A DNA stretch of 64,000 nucleotides, from assembly GCA_942159475.1 (NCBI GenBank), contig OW804094.1, positions 49,596,966-49,660,965 on the forward strand, written 5' to 3'. The notes beneath the pieces were generated by a model, which was not told the origin of the DNA, did no database searches, and was given only the letters and a program-made list of their open reading frames with translations. Positions 54,505-64,000 of this stretch are shown piece by piece. Made by a program: the position numbers and the translations under genes. The stretch's first letter is position 1. Every line of letters begins with the position of its first letter. This DNA is from Sthenelais limicola (lineage: Eukaryota > Annelida > Polychaeta > Phyllodocida > Sigalionidae).

Positions 54505-54890
54505 TATGTGATGTGTTTCAGGAAAATAAGTCAGAAGTCGCACAAAATAGGTTTTGAGATATTAACATATTTGAAAAGATGAGACCATGGCGATTCTAAT
54601 GATAGTACACATTAGGACATCTAATAAGGGTTTCTGTATTTGAAGTGTGATATGTTTGTTTTTTTTAAAAAAAGGTTTGCAATATCTCTGGGTGGACAAT
54701 TACTAGTAAATTAGCTAAATATACTCTACAGGATGACTTTAGAGATGCATGAATATATTTATTACACTGTCTTGATCTTTTGTACATGCATTTATGCGGA
54801 CTAGATACCCCAAACATGAAAATATTCCAACAAAGAGATCTTGTAAATAAATGACTTGTGACTCATTCCCCTGAAATACATCACAAACGG
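54505..54890 (+). mobile_element. MITE-A, complete copy
   Basis: ATGTGATGTGTTTCAGGAAA to CTCATTCCCCTGAAATACAT. The T/A run (54659-54673) and all interior markers are present. Confidence 0.8.
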
Positions 54891-55149
54891 GAATCCACTC
54901 CCTCCACTTCCACTCCCTCTGGAACTACCACTGATAGTTTTAGTGAAATCCAAACAGAATCCCGACACCTCAGGGTTAGTTTCCCTCTCTGTGACCATGC
55001 ATGGGATTTAAACTGTAATAGAGAGGATAGTAAGATATCGAATTCATGTTTTCAATAACTCAAATAATACTTTAATCCTACAGGAAACGTCAGTTATGTT
55101 TCCACTGAGCTAGGTCGAGTGTGACGCTTTGTATTAACCATTGTAAATC

Positions 55150-55860
55150 GTGATGTGTTTCAGGAAAATGAGTCACAAGTGGCCAATAATGGATTTCGAG
55201 ATATCACTATATTTGAAAAGATGAGATCAAGCGGATTCTAATGATGGTAAACACTAGGATATCTAATAAGCATGTCTATATTCATGAAAAGAAAGTTAGT
55301 GATATCTTGATAGCCTCTCCCTACACAGTAAAGTAGGTAAATTTAGTGAAATATACTCCTTATAGGTGGCCTCCACTATCGGCAAGTAGCGTTACCTATA
55401 GTGGAGGAGGTGGTGCAAATTAGTGGCCAGTCATTGTAAATCAGTCGCAAGTCATTTGCCACAACTCGCCGTCATTCGCATAAGAATCAAAACATTTTGA
55501 TTTCTTTGGCGAATAGATTGCCATTGGCCATTCATTCGCCACTAGTTGCCGCTACTTGCCACAGTGGAACAGCTCATTACCAATTGCGTTACCAATAGAT
55601 TTTCTATTCACTGCTACTTGCCGTTTATTTGTTAACAATCTGTTTACTACTCTCTTCGCTGCTCTATTCGCTGCTACTTGCCGATAGTGGAGGCCCCCTA
55701 ACCTCAGATATGTATACCAGTTTTCAAATTTGGTACATGGATGTATGCTACTAGAAGCGGTAAGCACCCTAGAAATCAAAACATTCTTATTAATAGTTCT
55801 TGTGGATAAATTACTTTGAAAAATACCAATTTTCCTACTTTTCCCGTAACACATTATAAT
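55150..55860 (+). mobile_element. MITE-A, complete copy with nested element
   Basis: GTGATGTGTTTCAGGAAAAT on the left and TTTTCCCGTAACACATTATA on the right. The normal order is broken between ACTCCTTATAGG and ACCTCAGATATG by TIR-H. Confidence 0.75.
55367..55697. mobile_element. TIR-H, ~330-bp element nested in MITE-A
   Basis: Inverted ends: GGCCTCCACTATCGGCAAGT on the left and ACTTGCCGATAGTGGAGGCC on the right. Inside are repeated TTGCCGCTACTTGCC and CATTCGCCA-like words. The target duplication is uncertain; TA is possible. Confidence 0.75.
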
Positions 55861-56084
55861 TGTGTAGCAAAATTATGTTTGAAGAAGTATGAATCGTTGA
55901 ATGATATATCTTTACGGTGGAACCTCACAGAAAGACCACTACACAGACCCCCCCCCCCCCCTTCTATTAGGACCGGTTCTCTTAGTCCCGAATTGCTTTC
56001 CTCTTATCAGATTAGCCCCTCTAATGAGACCACCTTGCTATGAGACCACAAATCGTTCAGTCTCAAGCGTGGTCTCAATAGAGA

Positions 56085-56185
56085 GGTTCCCAAAAGATAA
56101 AAACATTCCTGCAAAGACATCTTGTGAAAAGAAATATTGTAAAACATCAATTTTGCGATTGTGACTAATTTTTCTGAAACTCATA
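56085..56185 (+). mobile_element. MITE-A right end
   Basis: GCAAAGACATCTTGTGAAAA and CAATTTTGCGATTGTGACTA, ending in a degraded TIR. Confidence 0.6.
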
Positions 56186-57110
56186 TTATATCCACTATCA
56201 CCACCAGCACACTTCCCTTTCTGCTATGCTGTAGCCTACAAAAGACCAGACCACAGCCTTGTTGCTAGATCTTATGCAGGTGAAGATGCTTTTTCCATGA
56301 TTAACATGCGAGGATAGGTGGAGATGTCACAGTGGTTCTGACCCAGCTACTGACAAGCTGTCACCTAATCACATTACAGGCAATCTGGTAGGTGTCACAT
56401 TATCAAGCACCAATATGTCAGATGTCACACACGGTCACCAGACAAATATTGGCTTGGCTTCTTCGAAGCCGATGCACAAATCGGTTCCTTCCGTTAGGCA
56501 TTGCACACTGGGGTAACATGTTAACAACAGGGGCCTTTTATTTCCAATATTGATGCCAACTATCAATATTTTTCTGCATACATGATAAAACATACACAAA
56601 AATGTATATATTGATACGGTCCGAAATGTCGTGCAAATGTTAGGATTCGCGCTTGTACATAGGTGGGAATAGAATATTATACTTTTTTGCTTAGATGAAT
56701 TAAGGGTAGACAATTAAAAATATTAAATGCTTAAACAGGTCGATTATATGGATGATTGGATTGTTAATTACAATAAATTGATTTTATACCACGATCGGGG
56801 GTTGTACATGCTGCAAATGAGTGGATACATGCCATCGTATATGGTTGAATGAATCCACTCACGAAAATATGACCCTTTTTTAGCCTAAGTGTAAGAAGTA
56901 TTCTTATTGGTTGACATTAGGCTTGCTCATGATGCCATGCCTATTTGTGACGTCATATACCCTCTGTGTCGTCGTTGATTAGCCAAATTAGTTAGAGGCT
57001 TGTCTAGCACTTTGGTACCAAAAAATCAATATGGCAGGTCATAGGAGCAAAGCGAGGTAAATGAATAGTTTGTTTATTCATTTATTTTAAATTATGAGAT
57101 CATGGTATAA
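56186..57110. other. Unassigned intergenic DNA
   Basis: No gene or repeat family is recognised. Confidence 0.4.
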
Positions 57111-57112
57111 AA

Positions 57113-57280
57113 ATAGGATGTAACTAAGTTAGTTTCTGACTTAATGTATTCCATGCCCACTCGTTATTTTCGACCAGGGATGTCATGCGAAGCCTGGGGC
57201 TTTGCGTGACATCCCTGGTTGAAAAATAACTTGTGGGCATTGTATACAGTAAGTCAGAAACCAACCTTGTTACATCCTAT
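57113..57280. mobile_element. 168-nt foldback element or hairpin, ~82-bp arms
   Basis: The left arm starts ATAGGATGTAACTAAGTTAG. The right arm is its reverse complement with about one mismatch in six. The best-paired inner part is CCAGGGATGTCATGCGAAGC against GCTTTGCGTGACATCCCTGG. Almost no spacer remains. It could be a foldback MITE or a hairpin RNA source. Confidence 0.75.
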
Positions 57281-58420
57281 CATAGTACAACATGAGAATA
57301 TCGGGTTAACCCCAAAATTGTTTGCGAATGTAATTCTTAAAAAAAAAAAATGTTGAATGTATGACAATCTGATTTTAGGAATTTGTTTAGAACTAATTTG
57401 AGGTGAGAATGCCAACTTGAAAACTTCTCAATTCAAAAACAAAATCAATAGATAGCAGGTTCCAGAATTTCGCAAAATATTTAAACAAAATAGTAGTAGT
57501 ACAGTTTGACAGGGAGATATAACTTGAAACCTGCCAAAGTTTTGTGATAATCACAAAGTTGGAATAATATTTTTTTAAAGTTATTCAGTAACAAGAATTA
57601 GTTAACAGTGATCAGTTTACATTTCCGGTTCATGCAGAAGATTATGTTTCCAAGGGAAATGAAGATTGATGTCAGTTAAATGTAAAGTTTGAGAGGGAGG
57701 GATAGTAGGAGGGAGAAGAAGGGGAGACAGAAAACATGAAATTTCTATCCCATATATGACTGGTCACTCCATGTAATTCTGTTGGTGCCTTTAACAACTT
57801 TGCATATGAGGCATAATTTAATTCACACATGGTCTACCCTTTAATTCACACCTAAACGCCATCCCCTCCCACTCCCTGCCATTACCAGCATGATTCTGAT
57901 TCCATCTGCTGATATCAGAATCAACAAATTCTTCACACTGATATCAGGATGGAAGGAGCCAAGATGCTATCAATGATTGACAGACATCACCCCAATCTAC
58001 TTTGATTGATGTTATCTCATCAATCTAAAAACTGAGAATATGCTTTTCCCCATTGACATCCATAGCTAATGGTAGTAAACTTCAGTTGTCCCTCAAATAT
58101 AAAAGAATATATGATAACATCCTGTTTCTTTTGCTTTTTATATTGACCCTAACCATGTTATTTCTCAAGTCGAACTTTGAAAGAATATTGTCACTCCTTT
58201 GTCATGCATTAGTTCCTTGAACTCCCGTCTGCAGCAGTGCTGACAATGCTGGCATTTATCTTTAATTGAATGTATAATTAGATTAGAAAATGAGCCGTGA
58301 ATACGAGCATATTCTGGTAACTCATATAAGGAAACCGTACTACCGCTTACGTTGAACTTGCCCGTGGAATATTGCAGCGAGCGAGAGTGGACCCTGTTTA
58401 TGTTCTGAGGCTAGTGTTAT
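57281..58420. other. Unassigned AT-rich DNA
   Basis: No supported feature is seen. Confidence 0.4.
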
Positions 58421-58437
58421 ATAACACTACCAAGCTG

Positions 58438-58522
58438 TCAGTGGTTGCATTCGGGAAGCAAATGCTTGGTGGTCCAATATACAGACCTTAGTGGTTGCAT
58501 TCGGGGAGCATATAATGCTTTG
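58438..58522 (+). repeat. ~52-bp tandem duplication
   Basis: GTGGTTGCATTCGGGAAGCA and GTGGTTGCATTCGGGGAGCA begin successive units. Confidence 0.75.
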
Positions 58523-58859
58523 TAACATAGTAACATTGTAACATAGCCAATATTTAGCCAAGCTCAAATGCTATAACTTTTGAAATAATAGTCTGATTTG
58601 AACATAGTTGGTGTCATAGGCTTTGAAATGAAGAGACAAAACCAGAAAAGTTCACATTGTGTAGCTAGGGGGACCGGGGGCCCCTTAATTTGGAGGAGAG
58701 ACTTATTGAACCTCACCAGCTGGGGGGGGGGGGTGCAAGTTCTGAATGAAATAATAAATGGCAGTACATAGCCTCAAATGTTGGACCCACCCTGGCCCCT
58801 ACATCAAATGTTTACTATTGAATGAATTCTCACAAAGTGATGTCACACCTCTCCTTCTG

Positions 58860-59650
58860 TGAACTTCTCTCTCTGTCTCTCCCTCTCTATCTCTCTAAAC
58901 TCATATCCTCCTCCTCCCCCTCCCTGTCTTACTACCTCACTACCATACCTGTTATAAACCCCTCCTCATCCTCCTCATCCTCCTCCTCCATCTCTCTTCC
59001 TACTCCCGCCCCACCTCAACCTCCTCCTGGGGGAGGGCGGAGTGAGGGGAGGAGTGAGTGAGTAAGATTGGTTGCTTAACACCCTTATCAACACATTTAA
59101 TATGATTATATCAAGGGGAGGAGGATGATGAGCACAGGAGGAAGAAGAGGTATAGGTGTGTGTGTGGGGGTGGGGGGAGGATGAGGACAGGAAGGTAGGA
59201 ATGGGAGGAGGAAGAAGGAAGGGATTGAAGCGGTGAAGGAAGAAGAGGAGAGGTGAAGGAGGGGGGGGATAAAAGGGGAGGGAGAACTTTTTTTATGACC
59301 AACTATTTTTCCGACCAACTTTTTTTTCAACCATATTTTTTCAACCAGCATTTTTTACGGCAAACTACTTTTTTTTACACTTTTTCTGTCTCTCTCAGAG
59401 AAAGAATGTAGGCTACTTGTCCACACATTACTCATCATCATTAAGGAGAGGGGAATAAAAGGGGAGGGAGAGCAAGGGAGGTAGTCGGGGAGGGGAAGGA
59501 AAATTGATAGATGTATAGGTGTGTGTGGAGGGGGGGGGGTGCAAATTTTTTTCCATGAAACCCTCTTATATCAGTCATTCTCCTCCTCCTCTCCCTCTCT
59601 CACTGTCCCTCTCTCTCTCTCCCTCCACCTCTCTCTCTCTCCCTCCTACA
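58860..59650. repeat. Alternating polypyrimidine/polypurine tracts
   Basis: Pyrimidine-rich about 58860-59030, purine-rich about 59030-59280, purine-rich 59440-59515, pyrimidine-rich 59575-59650. TCCTCCTCCATC-like words face GGAGGAGGATGATG-like words. The Ser/Pro/Leu-rich frames here are low-complexity artefacts. Confidence 0.7.
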
Positions 59651-60390
59651 CCTTAGGCTTACTACCCCGACGTAGGCCCTCTGTGATTTTAGCCATTTTT
59701 GGCAATCAAATTAATGTATAATTAGAGCTGTGAATACGAGCATAGGCACTTGTGTTGTAACAAGCTTGGAAAGATATTTTCATAACTGCTCAAGCTGCAA
59801 CCTAGGAATTGTTAACTTTAATCGAACAAAACCAGCAGCGAGTGATTTGGAACAGTTGTCTAGATGGTACAATAGCCATTGTGCTTTCTTTGTTGAAAAT
59901 TGATTCAATATTGCAATGCATCTTTTTTATTCGTATTTGCCGCCGCTTTAGTGCAGCGTTTTCTACTAAAGCGTGTCCTTTGGGATGATTCTCAAGGTCG
60001 ACCAAGGTCGACCAATGTCTGCATCCGTCTGTTTGTTCCCTTGGGATGTAAACAGAAATAAAAGCATGCTAATGCATATCCCCTGTATCGGGAAGACCAA
60101 CTATGTGCATTCATCTGACAAAAATGATACTTTTCTAAGGAGGACATAGGGCTTCATTTTGCAAATATTCTTTTAGACAATGAGCTGACATTGAACCTAG
60201 AGGCGTATGCGTATGCAGGGCTTTGTTGTGAAATTGTATACACAGCAAAAGCATCTACACAAAAGTACATGTGTTGGTGAGGGGGTTGAAGATGCAAACA
60301 TGTTCAAAGTCGTTAAGTATGAGCACGTTGTGGTAAACGGTGTGTGATATGGCTTCAAACCCAGCGGTGGGCACAATTTCGCCTCCTCCC
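59651..60390. other. Unassigned intergenic DNA
   Basis: A small duplication, AAGGTCGACC twice (59994-60013). No supported gene. Confidence 0.4.
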
Positions 60391-60393
60391 TAA

Positions 60394-61270
60394 AGGCAGG
60401 CCCACACATGGCTGATTTTAAGCCGATTTGACTCCCGATTTGGGTCTCCCGACGAATCCTAGGATTCCATTTCAAATCGGGAGACTAATCGGCGCATTTT
60501 TGTCTCCCGATTGAGTTTTTGTCTCCCGATTTAAGTAGATTTTGAAAAATCCTGGCCGATTAGAGAGTCTGGCTGATTCTGATTTTTCATATTTGAAATC
60601 GGGGCTGGTCATTTGAAATCGGGGCAGGTTTTTTTGGTAATTGTGTATGTGTGGGTCTAGCCCAGATGCCTCAGGGGATCCCCCGATGAATCGGGAGGGC
60701 ACTGGGATGGATCGGGAGTGCCCTCCCGATGATCCATATAATGGATCATCGGGGCAACGCTCCCGATTTGTGTTAGGATTTTAAAAAAATTAGTAATTCT
60801 TAGAGGCAGGCAACTTTGAAAGACTATAACTTCACTAATTTTTGGAGTATCAAAAAGATTTTTTCACTTTTATAATCCTCACTTCTCCCTCTGTACATGC
60901 TGCTAGTGTTTTTCAGTTTATTTTACAATTATTTTTTTCACAAAATGTGATGTGTCACAAGTCACCAAAGATGGATTTTGAGATACCACCATATTCGAAA
61001 AGCAGTTCCTAATGATAGTAAACTTTAATATTTGTTTTAAAATGATTTTTCTACATGTGATGTGCCACACGAAAATGAGTCACAAATCGAGAATCGGCCC
61101 CCAAATCGGCCCAGAATTGTGTATGTGTGGGCCAAAACAGGAATCGGGGGTCAAATTGGGCATGTTTGGGTCTGAAAAAAAGTCCCGATTTCACATTTTT
61201 AATCATCGGGAGTGCTGAAATCGGCTCTGTTTTGAAATCGGCCCATGTCAATTCATGTGTGGGCCCCCCT
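60394..61270. mobile_element. PIF/Harbinger-like element with TAA duplication (877 bp)
   Basis: The left end AGGCAGGCCCACACATG and right end CATGTGTGGGCCCCCCT are inverted. TAA flanks both sides (60391-60393, 61271-61273). The interior is filled with CCCGATTT/AAATCGGG words in both orientations. It hosts a deleted MITE-A copy. Frames at 60197-60702 and 61012-61251 are products of these repeats. Confidence 0.75.
60943..61092 (+). mobile_element. MITE-A, deleted copy nested in the Harbinger-like element
   Basis: ATGTGATGTGTCACAAGTCA then GGATTTTGAGATACCACC and TCCTAATGATAGTAAAC, then a second terminus, GATGTGCCACACGAAAATGA. Only about 150 bp remain. Confidence 0.6.
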
Positions 61271-61385
61271 TAAAGCACCATGGTACTATGGTAAATTTGG
61301 TGAGATTTCTTTGTCGTAATAGCAAGGCACCTTTAATAGGAAACGGTAGGATTCTACCCTGGTCATGTTGGTGACTTGTAAACTC

Positions 61386-61617
61386 CTAATGGGGCAGATT
61401 GTCAGAAGAATGTACAATTGGCAGCTCTACACCTCTAATCTGCAGAATTAGGCTGGAAAATAATGAATACCGGATATATCTGACTATATTTGGTATTGTG
61501 TTGTTTTAAAACATCAGTTCTCCTATGGTAAACTCTATTTTGAACCTCATTTCTGTCCTTAAGTTTGGTTATTGAAGGGGATTGGTGAAGGCGACGACGA
61601 TTCTGACGATATGACCC
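61386..61617 (+). mobile_element. MITE-C, complete copy
   Basis: GGGGCAGATTGTCAGAAGAA to GATTCTGACGATATGACCC. All interior markers of 45293-45545 are present. Confidence 0.75.
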
Positions 61618-61975
61618 TAATGGCCACGTAGATTTATATGCATACAAGTCAATACTGTATATTTCATTATTGCCCCAAGTTATCAAACGTTGGGTTACAC
61701 AACCACCTGAAGGCATTATCAGAATTTGATGGAAAATGAAAGCGAATGGTCTGCATCAAATCAATAGCTAATATATATCGGGCATGGTAACAAGGTTGTA
61801 ATTACTTGAGTAGGAACATAACGCAATAGGATAAAGAGGCTGAAATTTGCAAGAGAATTTTAGGGAACACAAATTATTGTTTAGTTGCTAAGCTTCATTC
61901 ATGCAGTTTATAGAGAGCCAAATAGTCGGGTATTCAATAGGTTCTGTGTTTGGCAATGGATCAATTTATGGTCTG

Positions 61976-62315
61976 TTTCAGGAAAATGAGTCGCAAAATT
62001 TATATTTTTCAAAGTGATTTATTTACAAGATGCCTTTTTTAGAATGTTTTCGTTTTTGGGGTGTTGAATCCTTGACGTTGTATGAATAGATGTACCAAAT
62101 GTCAAGACAGTTTATAAAAATATATCCTTGCGTTTCTAAAGTTATCCTATGGAGTATATTATGCTACTTTACTAGTAATTGTCCAACCAGAAATACCTTT
62201 TTTTTTTAAATAAAGATTTCAAACTTAAAATCCAGAAATACTTGCTGCCTATCCGAATGTTTATTATCATTAGAATCCGCGTGATCTCATCTTCTCAAAT
62301 GTGATGATATCTCAA
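61976..62315 (-). mobile_element. MITE-A, reversed copy, one TIR lost
   Basis: TCTGTTTCAGGAAAATGAGT, TTTTTCAAAGTGATTTATTT, TTACTAGTAATTGTCCAACC and GTGATCTCATCTTCTCAAAT. It ends at GATGATATCTCAACAAAAAA. Confidence 0.75.
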
Positions 62316-63200
62316 CAAAAAAAAGAATTTGGCTTTCCCTACCTACATGCATGTATACATGTATATTTTAGTTTTCATACAAATTTGAGAAAGGCTTCAT
62401 GTCAAAATTTAAGACGGGCGCAAATTTATGGCCTATTTACAGTTTTCTCGACGGCATTTGTGAAATAAATTTCAAGCGGTCTCAAATAACACACTGGTAA
62501 AAGTGGCCTGGACAATTGATGCAATATACATATAAGAAAGTGTTTTCAAGGCGCGATAAGTGAAAGGATATTATTCAAATTGTCAGAATCTCTGAACATT
62601 GAAATCGCGGATAGTAATCAATGAAACCAAAGAGAGAACGCAAATGTCATATGAATCCAAACGAAGATTTTATAAATCCTTTTTAAGTGAATGACTCATA
62701 AATAGAATGCATCGATAAATATTATGCGTGGTAATATGTCAATAAATCACACGGCATATAAAGCGGAACTGCCACGATCATTTGTGTAATATGTTACCCC
62801 AACCGGAATGGAACTGGTTGGGAATAGTTGCAAATGCAAAGATGTTAAAGTGTAGTTAGATGCCATATTTTATTGTCCAAGTACGCCATAGGGTCAATTG
62901 GAAGACATGCACTTTGCAGAAATTGTTTTCCTAGTTTCTACATGTACTACGAAATAAAAATGTATATATGCATCGCCCAGAAACTAAATTTGATAATCCG
63001 TATTCAGTTACAGGCAAATACGAATAATCAATGCTTAGGAAGCTTTTTTCCGACTCTAACAAGATGCTGTCAGCAGAGATGTAGATGTAGAATGATTTCA
63101 CCGAGGCAACACTCAATATTCAGCCCTGAGGCGGATTGGAGGTAATTGTCATATTGACTTGTGACTCAACTGCATGAAAGTTTACCCCAGCTCTGTGCAA
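62316..63200. other. Unassigned AT-rich DNA
   Basis: The 62873-63145 frame has a Cys/Arg-rich end but no family motif. Nothing else is seen. Confidence 0.35.
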
Positions 63201-63204
63201 ATTG

Positions 63205-63578
63205 TGATGGGTTACAGAAAAATGAGTCACACGTCGCAAAATTTATATCTTGATGTATTTGTTGGGAATGTGTTTATTTTTGGGGTGCTTAACGCTGTCA
63301 GTGGCATGAATACATTTACTAAATTTGAGGATAATGCATTTTTAAGGTCCTCACAATTATAAAGTATATTTAGCTACTTTACTAGTAATTGCCAACCTAG
63401 AAATGATTGCCAACTTTTTTCAACAAAAAAAATATCAAACTTAAAATATAGAAATACTTATTAGATGTCCTACTGTTTACTATCATTGGAATCGGTTTGA
63501 TTTCATCTTTTCAAATAAAATGGTATCTCAAAATCCACTTTTTGCGACATGTGACTCATTTTCCTGTAACACATGACA
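63205..63578 (-). mobile_element. MITE-A, complete reversed copy (~374 bp)
   Basis: GTGATGGGTTACAGAAAAAT to GACTCATTTTCCTGTAACAC. Both borders are next to ATTGTGAT (left CAAATTGTGATG, right ACAATTGTGATA), a possible clue to the target duplication. Confidence 0.8.
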
Positions 63579-63735
63579 ATTGTGATACAAGGATCCCCCG
63601 ACGTAGGGACGGCTTCTTGTGTTTGGCTTTAAGTAGCTTGAATGCAGGTGGAAAGGTGACACAGGTCTTTGAGAGAAATTTGTGAGGATATTTCAAACAT
63701 TCTAAAAACAAAACCAATTCCTCCAGTTGAATAAC

Positions 63736-63965
63736 TCACTCAACTACACACTGAAATGTACGTTTTAGGTTCTGAATGTCGTTCCAGTGTGATGTGGTTG
63801 GGTTTCGCTTCCTTTCTAATCTCTCAGCCAGAATCATATCACGCTCAGGACAGGTGGAATAATAGTTTAAGCATGCCTCTACATCATTCGAACACAGTAC
63901 TCGCTCAAGCTTTTTTGTTTTCAGTATGTGTTGTGTGTATTGCCTATTATTATGCACGCATTTCT
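63736..63965 (-). CDS. Candidate terminal coding exon (unidentified)
   Basis: On the minus strand a strong acceptor-like ACTTTGTTTTTAG (AG at 63967-63966) precedes an open frame to a TGA at 63736. The translation is Lys/Glu/Arg-rich and soluble-looking, with KTKKLERVLCSNDVEACLNY and ERDMILAERLERKRNPT. It has none of the repeat families of this window. No domain is recognised. A plus-strand acceptor-like TTTTTTGTTTTCAG overlaps (63910-63923), so strand is not certain. Earlier exons would lie beyond the window end. Confidence 0.3.
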
Positions 63966-64000
63966 CTAAAAACAAAGTATTTAGAGTACGTTACGCATAT

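Noticed and set aside
54190..54543. 117-codon minus-strand ORF
   Set aside because: It runs across the Harbinger-like MITE and into MITE-A, so it is transposon DNA.
59106..59351. Ser/Pro/Leu-rich frames in the purine/pyrimidine tracts
   Set aside because: Low-complexity translation with no initiation context.

Overview
This window looks like intergenic, transposon-rich DNA from an animal nucleus, most likely a marine invertebrate; an echinoderm or hemichordate would fit but is not proven. The evidence is an AT-rich background, no bacterial gene organisation, three non-LTR (LINE) reverse-transcriptase relics, a degraded tyrosine-recombinase-type (DIRS/Ngaro-like) retroelement, tRNA-derived short retroposons, and many families of short elements with terminal inverted repeats (TIRs). 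I found no host gene I can name. Four short stretches (about 35.1, 35.6-35.9, 36.5 and 63.7-63.97 kb) have splice-like borders or protein-like composition and are offered only as weak exon candidates.

Layout. 0-5 kb: several MITE-A copies, a LINE fragment (2.99-3.08 kb, +), a foldback hairpin and LINE-type 3' tails. 5.0-5.6 kb: a 5'-anchored fragment of the retroelement, enclosed by a perfect 38-bp direct repeat. 7-12 kb: palindromic MITE-E, then a MITE-A copy split by a ~3.5-kb retroelement (gag, start of pol, RT/RNase H; minus strand). 12.7-16.5 kb: MITE-C, repeat R6, and a LINE relic with a nested retroposon. 17-19.5 kb: GC-rich hairpins, a tRNA-like SINE head, a long-TIR element and a 520-bp minisatellite. 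21-23 kb: MITE-A and dispersed repeats. 25.5-26.6 kb and 51.7-52.9 kb: two 1150-bp inverted copies of MITE-D. 27.4-28.8 kb: a 1.3-kb TIR element. 32.2-33.95 kb: the best LINE relic. 34-50 kb: MITE-B and MITE-C copies, tandem repeats and a perfect 27-bp hairpin. 51.2-53.6 kb: a piggyBac-like TTAA element carrying eight X-box-like sites. 54-61 kb: two elements with TTA or TAA target duplications (PIF/Harbinger-like), nested MITEs, a 168-nt foldback and purine/pyrimidine tracts. 61-64 kb: MITE-C, two MITE-A copies and a possible terminal exon.

The elements form a nested stratigraphy. The retroelement lies in MITE-A, another TIR element in a second MITE-A, MITE-D in the piggyBac-like element, a deleted MITE-A in a Harbinger-like element, and retroposons in MITE-B, MITE-C and a LINE. 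This allows relative dating. The most unusual signals are the X-box (RFX-type) cluster in the piggyBac-like element, two retroelement copies that share a 5' end but are truncated at the 3' side, and the TA-bordered TIR element with a central 13-bp hairpin.
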